Below, piece by piece: positions 24,015-34,921 of a DNA stretch of 64,000 bases. The notes under the pieces were generated by a model. That model was not told where the DNA came from. It worked only from the letters and a program-made list of their open reading frames with translations, and made no database searches. Positions within the stretch are counted from its first letter, which is position 1. Each line of letters opens with the position of its first letter. The stretch is from Agreia sp. COWG (lineage in GTDB: Bacteria > Actinomycetota > Actinomycetes > Actinomycetales > Microbacteriaceae): NCBI RefSeq assembly GCF_904528075.1, contig NZ_LR882035.1, positions 558,001 to 622,000 on the forward strand, in the 5' to 3' direction. The position numbers and the translations under genes are program-made.

Positions 24015-24973
24015 GCACCGACACCCTCGTCGACACGAGAACCAAGCGTCAGGTCGCCCGCGCCACGGCGAAGAGCGAGAAGATGGCGCAGTCGCGCCTC
24101 ACCTCGCGAGGTGCCACCATCGCCGCCATCATCATCGCGGTGCTGTGGACGATCCCCACGTTCGGGCTCTTCGTCACCTCGTTCCGTCCCGGAGCCGATA
24201 CGCAGTCCAGCGGCTGGTGGACGGTCTTCACGAATCCGTCGTTCACCCTCGACAACTACGCCCAGGCTCTGAACTCGGGTGGAACGGCACTGACCCTCGG
24301 CCAGTCGTTCATCAACTCGCTCGGAATCACCATCCCCGCGACGGTATTCCCGCTGGTGATCGCGTCGCTCGCCGCGTACGCGTTCGCGTGGATCGATTTC
24401 AAGTTCAAGAACATCGTGTTCGTCGGTGTCTTCGCGCTGCAGATCGTGCCCATCCAGATGGCCCTCGTGCCGCTGTTGAGCCTCTTCTCGAAGGGCCTCA
24501 CTGTGAACGGTGTGGGTATCTTCCCGGGGTTCGAGCTGAGGGACGCCGAGCACAGCTTCGCCACGGTCTGGATCGCCCACGCGATCTTCGCCCTTCCGCT
24601 GGCCATCTTCATGCTGCACAACTTCATCTCGGAGATTCCGGGTGAGGTCATCGAGGCGGCTCGCGTGGACGGGGCCGGTCACGGGCAGATCTTCTTCCGC
24701 ATCGTGCTGCCGCTAGCCACACCGGCCATCGCGTCGTTCGCCATCTTCCAGTTCCTGTGGGTGTGGAACGACCTGCTGGTCGCGACGATCTTCGCTCCCT
24801 CGACGTCGCTGCCGCTGACGCAGACGTTGAACTCGCTGTCGGGCACGTGGGGCAACCAGTGGTTCCTGCAGTCGGCCGGTGCGTTCATCTCGATCATCGT
24901 TCCGCTCGTCGTGTTCTTCTCGCTGCAGCGCTTCTTCGTTCGAGGCCTGCTCGCCGGGGCCACGAAGGGCTAG
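24011..24973 (+). CDS. Sugar ABC transporter permease, second subunit
   Basis: A 320-residue MalG/AglG-type permease with six helices. Its coupling loop reads VIEAARVDGAGHGQIFFRIVLPL, and the fold begins with a short basic N-terminal tail. It starts inside the stop of the first permease (ATGA), so translation is coupled. A strong hairpin terminator follows. With the binding protein and first permease it forms a saccharide importer that needs an ATPase from elsewhere in the genome. Confidence 0.9.
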   Translation: MSTDTLVDTRTKRQVARATAKSEKMAQSRLTSRGATIAAIIIAVLWTIPTFGLFVTSFRPGADTQSSGWWTVFTNPSFTLDNYAQALNSGGTALTLGQSFINSLGITIPATVFPLVIASLAAYAFAWIDFKFKNIVFVGVFALQIVPIQMALVPLLSLFSKGLTVNGVGIFPGFELRDAEHSFATVWIAHAIFALPLAIFMLHNFISEIPGEVIEAARVDGAGHGQIFFRIVLPLATPAIASFAIFQFLWVWNDLLVATIFAPSTSLPLTQTLNSLSGTWGNQWFLQSAGAFISIIVPLVVFFSLQRFFVRGLLAGATKG

Positions 24974-24981
24974 CTCCATCG

Positions 24982-25022
24982 CGACGAAGTCCCGCTGGTA
25001 TCACCAGCGGGACTTCGTCGTT
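24982..25022 (+). terminator. Intrinsic terminator of the sugar operon
   Basis: CGACGAAGTCCCGCTGGT at 24982-24999 pairs perfectly with 25003-25020 around ATC, followed by TT. It separates the sugar operon from the ABC exporter gene. Confidence 0.88.
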
Positions 25023-25045
25023 AAAAGCGCGGGTAGGTTGAAGCA

Positions 25046-26950
25046 ATGAGTATGCGTGGAGGCGGCCGCCGGGGCGGTGTGGGTGCCGGCGACGCCGACC
25101 GGCAGAAGCAGTTGAACAAGGACGCGCCGAAGATCGACCACCTGCTGCAGCGCATCCTGTCGCTGTTCGCCCCGTACCGCCGGCCGATCATCGGCACCAT
25201 CGTGCTGGTGCTGCTCGGCGCCGGGCTCTCTGTGATCCCGCCGCTGCTCACGCAGCGCGCGTTCGATGATGGGCTGTTCCCGTCGAGCGGCAGCGGCAGC
25301 GGCAGCGGCACCGGCGGCACCGGATCGGTGATCGGCGGCCCGAACCTGCCGGTGCTCATCGAGATCGTCGTGATCATGATCGTGCTCTACATCGCGTCGA
25401 GCCTCTTGAGCGTGTGGCAGACCTACCTCACCGCGAAGGTCGGCAACAGCGTGATGGGCGCGCTGCGGGTGCGGCTCTTCACCCATCTGCAGGCCATGGA
25501 GCTCAGCTTCTTCACCCGCACCAAGACGGGCGTCATCCAGTCGCGGCTGCAGAACGACGTGGGCGGCGTCGCCAGCGTGCTGACGAACACGATCTCGTCG
25601 ATCCTCGGCAACACGGTCACGCTCATCGCGGCCGTGGTGGCCATGATCCTGCTCAACTGGCAACTCACGATCGTGGCCCTCGTGCTCATGCCCATCCTGG
25701 TGGTCGCGCAGCGTCGCGTGGGCCAGGTGCGCGCACGCATCGCAACCCAGACACAGGAATCGTTGTCTGACATGACCGCCATCACGCAGGAGACGCTGAG
25801 CGTCTCCGGCATCCTGCTGTCGAAGAGCTTCAACCGGCAGCAGACCGAGATCGGGCGCTACGCCACGGCTAACGAGACCCAGGTGCGGCTGCAGGTGAGT
25901 CAGCAGATGAGCGGCCAGTGGTTCTTCGCCATGGTCGGCATCTTTCTCTCGGCCATTCCTGCGATCGTCTATCTCGTGGCCGGATGGCTGCTCGTGGGAG
26001 GTGCCCCCGACATCACCGCCGGCACGATCGTGGCCTTCACCACGGTGCAGTCGAGACTGCTCTTCCCGCTGCTGGGGCTGATGCGCGTCGCCCTCGATCT
26101 GCAGACCTCGAGCGCCCTCTTCGCCCGCATCTTCGAATACCTCGACCTGAAGCCCGCCATCGCCGACCGCCCGAACGCCGTCACGGTCAGCAGCAGAGCC
26201 CTCGGCACCGTCGAATTCGACGACGTGGTCTTCCGCTACCCGGATGCCGAGGATGACTCCCGTCCGACGCTCAACGGCGTCTCATTCGTGATCGAGCCGG
26301 GGCAGTTCGCCGCCTTCGTCGGCCCCTCGGGCGCGGGCAAGACCACGGTGAGCTATCTCGTTCCCCGCTTCTACGAGGCGACGGGCGGCCGGGTACTGTT
26401 CGCCGGAGACGACGTGCGCGAGCTCAGCCAGGAGTCCCTCGTCGCGAACCTCGGCGTCGTGAGCCAGGAGACCTATCTGTTCCACGCGACGATCGGCGAC
26501 AACCTGCGTTACGCGAAGCCGGATGCGACGCAGGCCGAGATCGAGGACGCCGCGCGCCAGGCGAACATCCACGACAGGGTCATGAGCTTTCCCGCCGGCT
26601 ACGACACCGTGGTCGGCGAGCGCGGCTACCGCCTCTCCGGGGGCGAGAAACAGCGCATCGCGATCGCGCGCGTGCTGCTCAAAGATCCGGCCGTGTTGAT
26701 TCTCGACGAGGCCACGAGCGCCCTCGACACCATCTCGGAGCGGGTCGTGCAGGCTGCGCTCGACACGGCCTCCCGAGGGCGCACCACCATCGCGATCGCC
26801 CACCGGCTCTCGACGGTGCTCTCGGCCGACGTGATCTTCGTGATCGACGCAGGCGAGGTCGTGGAGAGGGGCACCCACAACGAGCTCATCCAGGCCGGCG
26901 GCGTGTATTCCGAGCTCTACGCTCAGCAGCGGGAGTCGCCAGCGGGTTAG
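25046..26950 (+). CDS. ABC exporter, fused membrane and ATPase domains
   Basis: A 634-residue half-transporter with an N-terminal six-helix exporter domain (about 50-350) and a C-terminal ATPase (about 385-630). Walker A is GPSGAGKTT, the signature is LSGGEKQR, Walker B ends VLILDEATSALD and the switch His is AHRL. The first extracellular loop has a Gly/Ser/Thr-rich stretch near residues 75-92, a low-complexity insertion. It should form a homodimer exporting lipids, drugs or peptides. It stands between the sugar operon and cystathionine beta-synthase; no link to either is evident. Confidence 0.9.
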   Translation: MSMRGGGRRGGVGAGDADRQKQLNKDAPKIDHLLQRILSLFAPYRRPIIGTIVLVLLGAGLSVIPPLLTQRAFDDGLFPSSGSGSGSGTGGTGSVIGGPNLPVLIEIVVIMIVLYIASSLLSVWQTYLTAKVGNSVMGALRVRLFTHLQAMELSFFTRTKTGVIQSRLQNDVGGVASVLTNTISSILGNTVTLIAAVVAMILLNWQLTIVALVLMPILVVAQRRVGQVRARIATQTQESLSDMTAITQETLSVSGILLSKSFNRQQTEIGRYATANETQVRLQVSQQMSGQWFFAMVGIFLSAIPAIVYLVAGWLLVGGAPDITAGTIVAFTTVQSRLLFPLLGLMRVALDLQTSSALFARIFEYLDLKPAIADRPNAVTVSSRALGTVEFDDVVFRYPDAEDDSRPTLNGVSFVIEPGQFAAFVGPSGAGKTTVSYLVPRFYEATGGRVLFAGDDVRELSQESLVANLGVVSQETYLFHATIGDNLRYAKPDATQAEIEDAARQANIHDRVMSFPAGYDTVVGERGYRLSGGEKQRIAIARVLLKDPAVLILDEATSALDTISERVVQAALDTASRGRTTIAIAHRLSTVLSADVIFVIDAGEVVERGTHNELIQAGGVYSELYAQQRESPAG

Positions 26951-26980
26951 CCCGCCATACGGCGGTGATAGTTTCGACAG

Positions 26981-28345
<1,365 letters not shown>

Positions 28346-28391
28346 AGCCTCGCGCCGAATAAATCGCACCCGAAAAGACTTGAAAGAAGTT

Positions 28392-29549
28392 ATGCCCCAG
28401 AAGAAGCAGCAGTTCGAGACCGTCGCCGTGCACGCCGGACAGGAGTTCGACCCGTCGACCGGCGCGATCATTCCGCCGATCTACCAGACGTCGACCTTCG
28501 TGCAAGACGGAATCGGCGGCTTCCGCGGCGGCTACGAGTACGCCAGGGGTGGCAACCCCACGCGCTCGTCGCTCGAGACGATGCTCGCCGCCCTTGAGGG
28601 CGCGAAGCACGCCCTGTCGTTCTCCTCGGGCCTGGCTGCAGAAGATGCGCTGCTGCGCGCGGTGCTCGAACCCGGCGACCACGTCGTGCTCGGAAACGAC
28701 GTGTACGGCGGAACGCACCGGCTGATCAACCGCGTCTTCGGCCGCTGGGGCATCGAGAACGACACCGTCGAGATGATGAATCTGCAGGCCGTGGCGAAGG
28801 CAGTCGTGCCCGGCAAGACCAAGATCCTGTGGCTCGAGACGCCGTCGAACCCGCTGATGAAGATCAGCGACGTGGCTGAGCTCGCCGAGATCGGCCACGC
28901 GGCCGGCGCGATCGTGGTCGTCGACAACACCTTCGCCTCGCCGTACCTGCAGCAGCCGCTGGCCCTGGGCGCCGATGTGGTCGTGCACTCCACGACCAAG
29001 TACCTGGGCGGACACTCCGACGTTCTCGGCGGCGCCCTCGTGCTCGACGACGACGAGCTGCACGACAAGGTTCGCTTCCAGCAGTTCGCCGCCGGCGCGG
29101 TGTCTGGCCCCATGGATGCCTGGCTCACCGTTCGAGGCATCAAGACGCTCGCCGTGCGCATGGAGCGCCACAGTGACAACGCGCAGCGCATCGCGGAGTT
29201 TCTGGTGGAACATCCGGCCATCGAGACCGTCTACTACCCGGGCCTCGAGTCGCACCCCGGCCACGAGCTCGCCAAGCGGCAGATGCGTCGTGCCGGCGGC
29301 ATGCTCTCGCTGACGTTCAAGGCCGGACCGAAGGCCGCCCGCCGCTTCGCCGAGAGCACGACGCTGTTCTCGCTCGCAGAGTCGCTCGGCGGCGTGGAGT
29401 CGCTGGTGGGCTACCCGTCGGAGATGACGCACGCATCGGTCAAGGGCACGGCGCTGGAGGTTCCCGAGAACCTCATTCGGCTCTCCGTGGGCATCGAGGG
29501 CATCGACGACCTGCTCGCCGACGTGGAACAGGCCCTGCCGAAGAAGTAG
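28392..29549 (+). CDS. metB: Cystathionine gamma-synthase/gamma-lyase
   Basis: A 385-residue PLP enzyme of the Cys/Met metabolism family. The PLP lysine is in [14 protein letters not shown]; other landmarks are [58 protein letters not shown] and [13 protein letters not shown]. Synthase and lyase are hard to separate by sequence; next to cbs the lyase role (cystathionine to cysteine) is attractive, although members are usually labelled synthase. GAAAGAAG precedes the ATG at 28392. Confidence 0.9.
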   Translation: MPQKKQQFETVAVHAGQEFDPSTGAIIPPIYQTSTFVQDGIGGFRGGYEYARGGNPTRSSLETMLAALEGAKHALSFSSGLAAEDALLRAVLEPGDHVVLGNDVYGGTHRLINRVFGRWGIENDTVEMMNLQAVAKAVVPGKTKILWLETPSNPLMKISDVAELAEIGHAAGAIVVVDNTFASPYLQQPLALGADVVVHSTTKYLGGHSDVLGGALVLDDDELHDKVRFQQFAAGAVSGPMDAWLTVRGIKTLAVRMERHSDNAQRIAEFLVEHPAIETVYYPGLESHPGHELAKRQMRRAGGMLSLTFKAGPKAARRFAESTTLFSLAESLGGVESLVGYPSEMTHASVKGTALEVPENLIRLSVGIEGIDDLLADVEQALPKK

Positions 29550-29631
29550 GGGCGTGGCTCCGGGTCGCGCTCTCGAAGGGGGAACGCAAGCCCCTGTTGT
29601 GTGCCGGGGCGCTCGGCGTAGCGTCGTGATC

Positions 29632-29868
29632 ATGCAATCACGTGATATCTCCTGGAACGACGAAGCCCGAGCCAAGATCCTCGAGGACAGTGATCGTGTG
29701 CTGCGCGAGGCGGTGCTCGAACTGGCCAAGACCTCGGAAGGCCGCTCGTCGGACGAGGTCTACGCCGATCTCATCTCCTCTTTGAAGGACCGGTTCATCG
29801 ACTTCAAACCCGGCCCCGACATCCGGAAGTACGCGGACGCCATCGTCGCTGGCGAGTTCTCTGGCTAG
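29632..29868 (+). CDS. Small hypothetical protein
   Basis: A 78-residue soluble, helical, charged protein without a recognised domain, containing VLELAKTSEGRSSDEVYADL and ending ADAIVAGEFSG. The ATG at 29632 follows a TAGCGT box at leaderless distance. Codon use is like that of its neighbours, and the frame is supported by strong third-position GC. It lies between the transsulfuration pair and the alanine-dehydrogenase-like gene, with no evident link. Confidence 0.6.
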   Translation: MQSRDISWNDEARAKILEDSDRVLREAVLELAKTSEGRSSDEVYADLISSLKDRFIDFKPGPDIRKYADAIVAGEFSG

Positions 29869-29921
29869 CAGGCTAGCAGGCTGGCCGGCGGGCGGGTGCG
29901 GGGCGTGCCCTAGTGTCAGGT

Positions 29922-31085
29922 ATGAGCGAAACGACATCCGGGCCCGGGCTGCTGCGCCTCGGCGTGATGGCCACGTCACGCAAGGCCGACGAGCGGCGCC
30001 TCCCCATCCACCCCGCACACCTCGAGCGGATCGACGACGATCTGCGCGCGAACATCATCCTCGAGCGCGGTTACGGCCTGCGCTTCGGCATCCACGACGA
30101 CGAGCTGGCGCCGTTCGTCGGTGCCATGGCGGATCGCGACGAGATCATCGCGCTCGCCGACGTGGTGCTGCTGCCGAAGCCGCAAGCATCCGATCTCGAA
30201 GACCTGCGCGACGGCCAGACGCTGTGGGGCTGGCCGCACTGCGTGCAAGACCGCGAGATCACCCAGCTGGCCATCGATAAGAACCTGACGCTGATCGCGT
30301 GGGAGGCGATGAACCACTGGCAGGCCGACGGCGGCTTCGGGCTGCACGTCTTTCACAAGAACAACGAACTCGCGGGCTACTGCTCGGTGATCCACGCGCT
30401 GCAGCTCTGCGGCTCGACAGGCGACTACGGGCGCAGGCTCACGGCAGTGGTGATCGGATTCGGCGCGACAGCCCGCGGGGCCGTGACGGCTCTGAACGCC
30501 CACGTCATCCACGACGTCCGGGTGCTGACCAACCGGGGGATCGCGGCGGTGGGATCGCCGATTCCCTCGGTCGACATCATCCAGTTCGAGCACAATCCCG
30601 AGGCGCCGTTCGAGAGCACGGTCAACACCGAAGACGGCCCCGTGGGCCTCGCCCCGTTCCTCGCCGAGAACGACATCGTCGTGAACTGCACGCTGCAAGA
30701 CCCGAACGCGCCGCTCACCTATCTGCGCACCGAAGACCTGGGGGTGTTCCGGCCGGGAAGCCTGATCGTCGACGTCTCTGTCGACGAGGGCATGGGATTC
30801 GAGTGGGCGAGGGCGACGACGTTCGCGGACCCCCTGGTCACGGTGGGTGACACGACGAACTACTACGCGGTCGACCACAGCCCGTCGCTTCTCTGGAACT
30901 CCACGACGTGGGAGATCAGCGAGGCGCTGCTGCCGTTCCTCCGCACGGTCATGCAGGGGCCGTCGTCGTGGGCCTCCTCCGATACCATCCGGCGCGCGAT
31001 CGAGATCGAGGGAGGGCGCGTTCGTAACGAGGCCATCCTCGAATTCCAGAAACGTTCAGCCGAATACCCCTACGCGTCGATCTGA
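29922..31085 (+). CDS. Alanine dehydrogenase/carboxyethylornithine synthase-like
   Basis: A 387-residue NAD(P)-dependent enzyme of the alanine dehydrogenase/transhydrogenase superfamily. It opens with LGVMATSRKADERRLPIHPAHL, carries the substrate-side segment LWGWPHCVQD and the nucleotide loop VVIGFGATARGAV in its middle. Actinobacterial proteins of this shape are labelled N5-(carboxyethyl)ornithine synthase, which reductively couples pyruvate to ornithine, but the true substrate is unproven. A TAGTGT box at 29911-29916 places the ATG at leaderless distance. Confidence 0.75.
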   Translation: MSETTSGPGLLRLGVMATSRKADERRLPIHPAHLERIDDDLRANIILERGYGLRFGIHDDELAPFVGAMADRDEIIALADVVLLPKPQASDLEDLRDGQTLWGWPHCVQDREITQLAIDKNLTLIAWEAMNHWQADGGFGLHVFHKNNELAGYCSVIHALQLCGSTGDYGRRLTAVVIGFGATARGAVTALNAHVIHDVRVLTNRGIAAVGSPIPSVDIIQFEHNPEAPFESTVNTEDGPVGLAPFLAENDIVVNCTLQDPNAPLTYLRTEDLGVFRPGSLIVDVSVDEGMGFEWARATTFADPLVTVGDTTNYYAVDHSPSLLWNSTTWEISEALLPFLRTVMQGPSSWASSDTIRRAIEIEGGRVRNEAILEFQKRSAEYPYASI

Positions 31086-31204
31086 CGGCTCTAGCGTGGG
31101 GGTACGACCGGGGTGCCGCATGAATGGTCCCTCGGGTGGAGGTGCCGACGTCCGTTGATTCCTACGGTGGGAGGTACGTCGTTCGTCCTCACCCCGGAGG
31201 CTCC

Positions 31205-31861
31205 ATGGAATTCGTCACAGACCTTCTCGTCGGCGCGGTGTCTTCGCCCTTCGCCCTCCTGGTTGTCTTCGCGGTCTGCATGCTCGACGCGTTCTTTCCT
31301 CCCGTTCCCAGTGACATCGTTCTGGTCGCGGCCGTCGCGATCGCCGTCGGCAGCGGCCCGGCACTGCTCGTGCCGCTCATCGTGGTCGCCGCGGTCGGCG
31401 CGATCATCGGTGACAACATCGTCTATGAACTGGGTCGACGACTCGGCACCACCAGATACCGCTGGATGCGCAGCCGTCCCATGACGGCCGCGATCTCCCG
31501 TGCGGAGCACCAGCTGCTCACCAGGCCCGCGAGTCTGATCGTCACGGGCCGCTACATTCCGGTCGGACGGATCGCGGTCAATCTCACGGCGGGCAGCGTG
31601 GGCGTTCCCCGCCGGCGCTTCATTCCGCTGAGCATCGTCGCCGGTCTCTCGTGGTCGATCTACATGTTCGTCGTCGCCCTGGTCGCGTCGACATGGATCC
31701 ACGACAACCCCGTGCTGGCCGCCGTCGCCGCCGCCGCGTTCGCCGTGGTGCTCGGCCTGGTCATCGACAGGGTCATGGGGCGTCGAGCACGGTCGCGGTC
31801 GCGGGTGACGGTGCCCTCTCAGCTCGGTGCTGTCGGCTCCGAGGTCCCTGTCGGAGCCTGA
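31205..31861 (+). CDS. DedA-family membrane protein
   Basis: A 218-residue integral membrane protein of the DedA/VTT family, linked in other bacteria to undecaprenyl-phosphate or phospholipid handling and envelope homeostasis. It has FPPVPSDIVLVAA, the GDNIVYELGRRLG segment and the SLIVTGRYIPVGRIAVNLTAG loop with the conserved Arg and Gly typical of the family, then two C-terminal helices. GGAGG precedes the ATG at 31205; the longer in-frame start at 31124 is not needed. The peptidase gene follows after 16 bases. Confidence 0.88.
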   Translation: MEFVTDLLVGAVSSPFALLVVFAVCMLDAFFPPVPSDIVLVAAVAIAVGSGPALLVPLIVVAAVGAIIGDNIVYELGRRLGTTRYRWMRSRPMTAAISRAEHQLLTRPASLIVTGRYIPVGRIAVNLTAGSVGVPRRRFIPLSIVAGLSWSIYMFVVALVASTWIHDNPVLAAVAAAAFAVVLGLVIDRVMGRRARSRSRVTVPSQLGAVGSEVPVGA

Positions 31862-31877
31862 CGGTAGCGTGACGAGT

Positions 31878-33863
31878 ATGACGACTCGCATCATCGCCCC
31901 GTTCGGAAGCTGGACCTCGCCCATCAGTGCGGAGGCGCTCGCGGGCAGCGGGCATCCGGTCGGCGCGGGAGCCTACGTGGGCGACGAGATCTGGTGGCAG
32001 GAGCTGCGGCCGACGGAGGGCGGGCGAATCTCCATCCGACGCGCGGGCGGGGCAGGAGAGCCAGAAGACGTTCTCCCCGCCCCATGGAATGCACGCACCA
32101 GGGTGCACGAATACGGGGGAGGGGCCTGGGCCGTGGCCGAGCTCGCTGACACGCCGCCGGCCCTCGTCTTCTCGAACTTCGACGACCAACGGGTCTACCG
32201 CCTCGATGTCGATGTGACCGGCGATGTGACCGGCGATGCAGCCGCCGCCGTTCCCGTTCCTCTCACCCCGTCCGATGCGGGTATGCGCTTCGCCGAGCTG
32301 CAGCTGCGCGGCGACGAGATCATCGCCGTGCGCGAGACGCACGCGGGCGACGCTCTCAGCCGCGATATCGTGGCCATCCCGCTCGACGGCACTGCCGCAT
32401 CCGATCCGTCGCGCATCCGCTCGATCGTGGCAGGCTCGCATTTCGTCGCCTTTCCGCGAGTGTCTCCCGACGGATCGACGCTGGCCTGGATCGCGTGGGA
32501 GCACCCGCAGATGCCGTGGGACGGCACCGAGCTGCGCGTCGGAGCGCTCGATGACGGCGGGGCCGTCGGCCACTGGCGCACGGTCTCGGGCAGCACGACA
32601 GAGTCGATGCTGCAGCCCGAGTGGAGAGACGACCGCAGCCTCTTCGTGATCAGTGACCGCACGGGGTGGTGGAACCTCTATCTGGTCGACGTGCTCGACG
32701 GTGCCGATGCCCTCGTCGCGCTGCATCCTGCCGAGAGCGAGTTCGGGGGCGCCCTGTGGACCCTCGGCACGAGCTGGTACTCCGTGTTCGATGAGAACAC
32801 CCTCCTCACGGTCCGAACGCACGGCACCGACAGGGCGGCGTTGCTCGACGTCGAGACGTCGTTGCTCACCGAGATCGAGCTGCCTCTCGACTCGATCTCG
32901 TTCGGGCAGCGGCGCGGTGATCGTGTGCTCGTCACGGGCGGCAGCGCGCTGCTCGCATCGGGTCTGCGAGAGCTCGACCTGCGTTCCCACGCGCTCACCG
33001 ACATTCGACTCTCTGTCGAGGATCTGCCCGACGAGGCCTATCTGCCTGCCGCCTCGGCCCAGACGTTCGGCACCGCCGAGCGGCCGGTGCACGCCTTCGT
33101 CTATGCGCCGGCCAACCCGGAGTTCACCGCTCCCGAGGGCGAGCTGCCCCCGTTCGTCGCCTTCGTGCACGGTGGTCCGACCAGCCGCACGACACCGTCG
33201 GTGAACCCGACCATCGCCTATTTCACATCGAGGGGCATCGGCGTGGTCGACATCAACTACGGCGGCTCCACCGGCTACGGCCGCGAGTACCGCGATCGGC
33301 TGCGTGGGCAATGGGGAATCGTGGATGTCGATGACACGGTCGCCGCCGTACGCGGGCTCGCCGAGGCAGGCCTCGCAGACGGCTCGCGGCTGGCGATCCG
33401 CGGTGGCTCCGCCGGTGGGTGGACCGTGCTCGCGTCGCTGACGCAGACCGATGTGTTCGCCTGCGGCGCCTCCTACTTCGGGGTGGCCGAGCTCACGCTC
33501 TTCGCTGCAGAGACGCACGACTTCGAATCGCGCTACCTCGACGGCCTCGTCGGCTCGCTGCCCGAGGCGGCCGCGCTCTATGACGAACGCGCGCCCCTCA
33601 ACAACGTCGACGGCCTGTCCTGCCCCGTTCTGCTGCTGCAGGGCCTCGACGACAAGATCGTTCCCCCGTCGCAGGCAGAGAGGTTCCGCGACGCGCTCGT
33701 GGCCAAGGGGCTGAAGCACGCCTACCTCGCCTACGAGGGAGAATCCCACGGCTTTCGCAAGGCGTCCACGATCATCTCGGCGACCGAGGCCGAACTCTCG
33801 TTCTACGGTCAGGTCATGGGCTTCACCCCGGTCGACGTTCCGGTGCTGCCACTCGAGGGGTAG
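31878..33863 (+). CDS. S9-family prolyl oligopeptidase-like peptidase
   Basis: A 661-residue serine peptidase with an N-terminal beta-propeller (about 1-390) and a C-terminal alpha/beta-hydrolase domain. The catalytic triad is visible as Ser511 in RGGSAGGW, Asp592 in GLDDKIVPP and His624 in GESHGFR. VVDINYGGSTGYGREYRDRL before the serine is typical of acylaminoacyl- and dipeptidyl-peptidase relatives. No signal peptide was seen, so it acts in the cytoplasm, probably trimming short peptides. The ATG at 31878 follows a TAGCGT box at leaderless distance. Confidence 0.9.
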   Translation: MTTRIIAPFGSWTSPISAEALAGSGHPVGAGAYVGDEIWWQELRPTEGGRISIRRAGGAGEPEDVLPAPWNARTRVHEYGGGAWAVAELADTPPALVFSNFDDQRVYRLDVDVTGDVTGDAAAAVPVPLTPSDAGMRFAELQLRGDEIIAVRETHAGDALSRDIVAIPLDGTAASDPSRIRSIVAGSHFVAFPRVSPDGSTLAWIAWEHPQMPWDGTELRVGALDDGGAVGHWRTVSGSTTESMLQPEWRDDRSLFVISDRTGWWNLYLVDVLDGADALVALHPAESEFGGALWTLGTSWYSVFDENTLLTVRTHGTDRAALLDVETSLLTEIELPLDSISFGQRRGDRVLVTGGSALLASGLRELDLRSHALTDIRLSVEDLPDEAYLPAASAQTFGTAERPVHAFVYAPANPEFTAPEGELPPFVAFVHGGPTSRTTPSVNPTIAYFTSRGIGVVDINYGGSTGYGREYRDRLRGQWGIVDVDDTVAAVRGLAEAGLADGSRLAIRGGSAGGWTVLASLTQTDVFACGASYFGVAELTLFAAETHDFESRYLDGLVGSLPEAAALYDERAPLNNVDGLSCPVLLLQGLDDKIVPPSQAERFRDALVAKGLKHAYLAYEGESHGFRKASTIISATEAELSFYGQVMGFTPVDVPVLPLEG

Positions 33864-33940
33864 GCCCGGGTTGTGCTGTCGCGACACGCCGTGGCGGCGA
33901 GTGGGTGCATCTTGTTCGGCACCGATTTCGGAGCCCCGAG

Positions 33941-34029
33941 TTATCCACAAGTGACGACACCCACCGCAGATTTCAGGCATTTTTCTTGTGGACAAACGGT
34001 TGATAAGACTGTGGAGTGGTTGTGGAGAA
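33941..34029. promoter_or_regulatory. DnaA-box cluster upstream of nrdHIEF
   Basis: TTATCCACA at 33941-33949 is a perfect DnaA box; TGTGGACAA at 33987-33995 is the high-GC form TTGTCCACA on the other strand; TGTGGAGAA at 34021-34029 differs from consensus by one base. TGTGGAGTG at 34010-34018 is weaker. They lie 170-260 bases before nrdH in a gene-free 335-base gap. Confidence 0.65.
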
Positions 34030-34042
34030 TTACACGGCTGTA

Positions 34043-34090
34043 ACACTTCATCTAGTGGCTCTCGATAAGACCGATCCCTATATGTAGTAT
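34043..34090. promoter_or_regulatory. Tandem NrdR boxes
   Basis: ACACTTCATCTAGTGG (34043-34058) and TCCCTATATGTAGTAT (34075-34090) resemble the 16-base NrdR consensus and are offset by 32 bases, about three helical turns, as NrdR requires. They should repress the ribonucleotide reductase operon when dATP is plentiful. Confidence 0.7.
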
Positions 34091-34198
34091 TGAACTCCCG
34101 GCACGGTGAGGCAGCCGAAAGGCATCATCCTCACCTCGCCCGCACCAGAACCAGCTACAGATCTCGTACTCATTTTTTCGTCTGAAAGGCGCTCCTCC

Positions 34199-34432
34199 AT
34201 GGCAATCACGGTTTACACGAAGCCCTCCTGCGTGCAGTGCACGGCCACCTACCGCGCCCTCGAGAACAAGGGTCTCGAGTACGAGATCTTCGATGTCTCG
34301 GTCGACGAGAAGGCGCTCGCCGCCGTCAAGGAACTGGGCTACCTGCAGGCTCCCGTCGTCATCACCGACAACGACCACTGGTCGGGATTCCGCCCCGACA
34401 AGATCGACGAGCTGGCGCGCCTCGCCGGCTGA
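34199..34432 (+). CDS. nrdH: Glutaredoxin-like NrdH redoxin
   Basis: A 77-residue thioredoxin-fold protein that supplies electrons to class Ib ribonucleotide reductase. The redox pair is PSCVQC, followed by [18 protein letters not shown], and the C-terminus has the NrdH segment [12 protein letters not shown], which favours thioredoxin reductase over glutathione as partner. The longer in-frame start at 34106 has no support. nrdI follows after seven bases. Confidence 0.95.
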   Translation: MAITVYTKPSCVQCTATYRALENKGLEYEIFDVSVDEKALAAVKELGYLQAPVVITDNDHWSGFRPDKIDELARLAG

Positions 34433-34439
34433 GAGAACC

Positions 34440-34886
34440 GTGTCTCTCGCGGGCACCGTCGACACGATCCCGACCCTGTCGAACCTGGTCTACTTCTCGT
34501 CGGTCTCCGGCAACACCCATCGCTTTGTTGAGAAGCTCGGGATGCCGGCGGATCGCATCCCGTTGCACAAGTGGCAACCGAGACTCATGGCCACCGAACC
34601 GTATGTCCTCGTGCTGCCCACCTATGGTGGGGGCACCGAGGGCGGTGCGGTACCCAAGCAGGTGATCTCGTTCCTCAACGACGAGCACAACAGATCCCTC
34701 ATCCGCGGCGTCATCTCCGCGGGCAATACGAACTTCGGGGAAGCCTTCTGCAAGGCGGGGGACATCGTCTCTCGTAAGTGCCAGGTTCCCCACCTCTACA
34801 AATTCGAAGTATTCGGCACCACGGACGACGTCACAGCCGTCCACAATGGATTGGAAGCATTTTGGACGTCCCTACCGCAGCAGTAG
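34440..34886 (+). CDS. nrdI: NrdI flavodoxin-like protein
   Basis: A 148-residue flavodoxin-like protein that makes the oxidant needed to assemble the dimanganese-tyrosyl radical of NrdF. It shows the flavin loop [17 protein letters not shown], the [15 protein letters not shown] segment and [19 protein letters not shown]. It starts at a GTG seven bases after nrdH. Its 3' end overlaps the possible TTG start of nrdE. Function follows the well-studied nrdHIEF operons. Confidence 0.95.
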   Translation: MSLAGTVDTIPTLSNLVYFSSVSGNTHRFVEKLGMPADRIPLHKWQPRLMATEPYVLVLPTYGGGTEGGAVPKQVISFLNDEHNRSLIRGVISAGNTNFGEAFCKAGDIVSRKCQVPHLYKFEVFGTTDDVTAVHNGLEAFWTSLPQQ

Positions 34887-34921
34887 ACGAGCACCGCATC
34901 GAGACCCCCGGTCGCGTGCAG

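Noticed and set aside
31773..34046. Long minus-strand frame opposite the S9 peptidase
   Set aside because: Composition is Arg/Glu/Gly-rich without domains, and the plus-strand peptidase has all catalytic residues.
33864..34198. Chromosome origin (oriC) because of the DnaA boxes
   Set aside because: Neither dnaA, dnaN nor rpmH is nearby, and the boxes are few; regulation of nrdHIEF explains them better.
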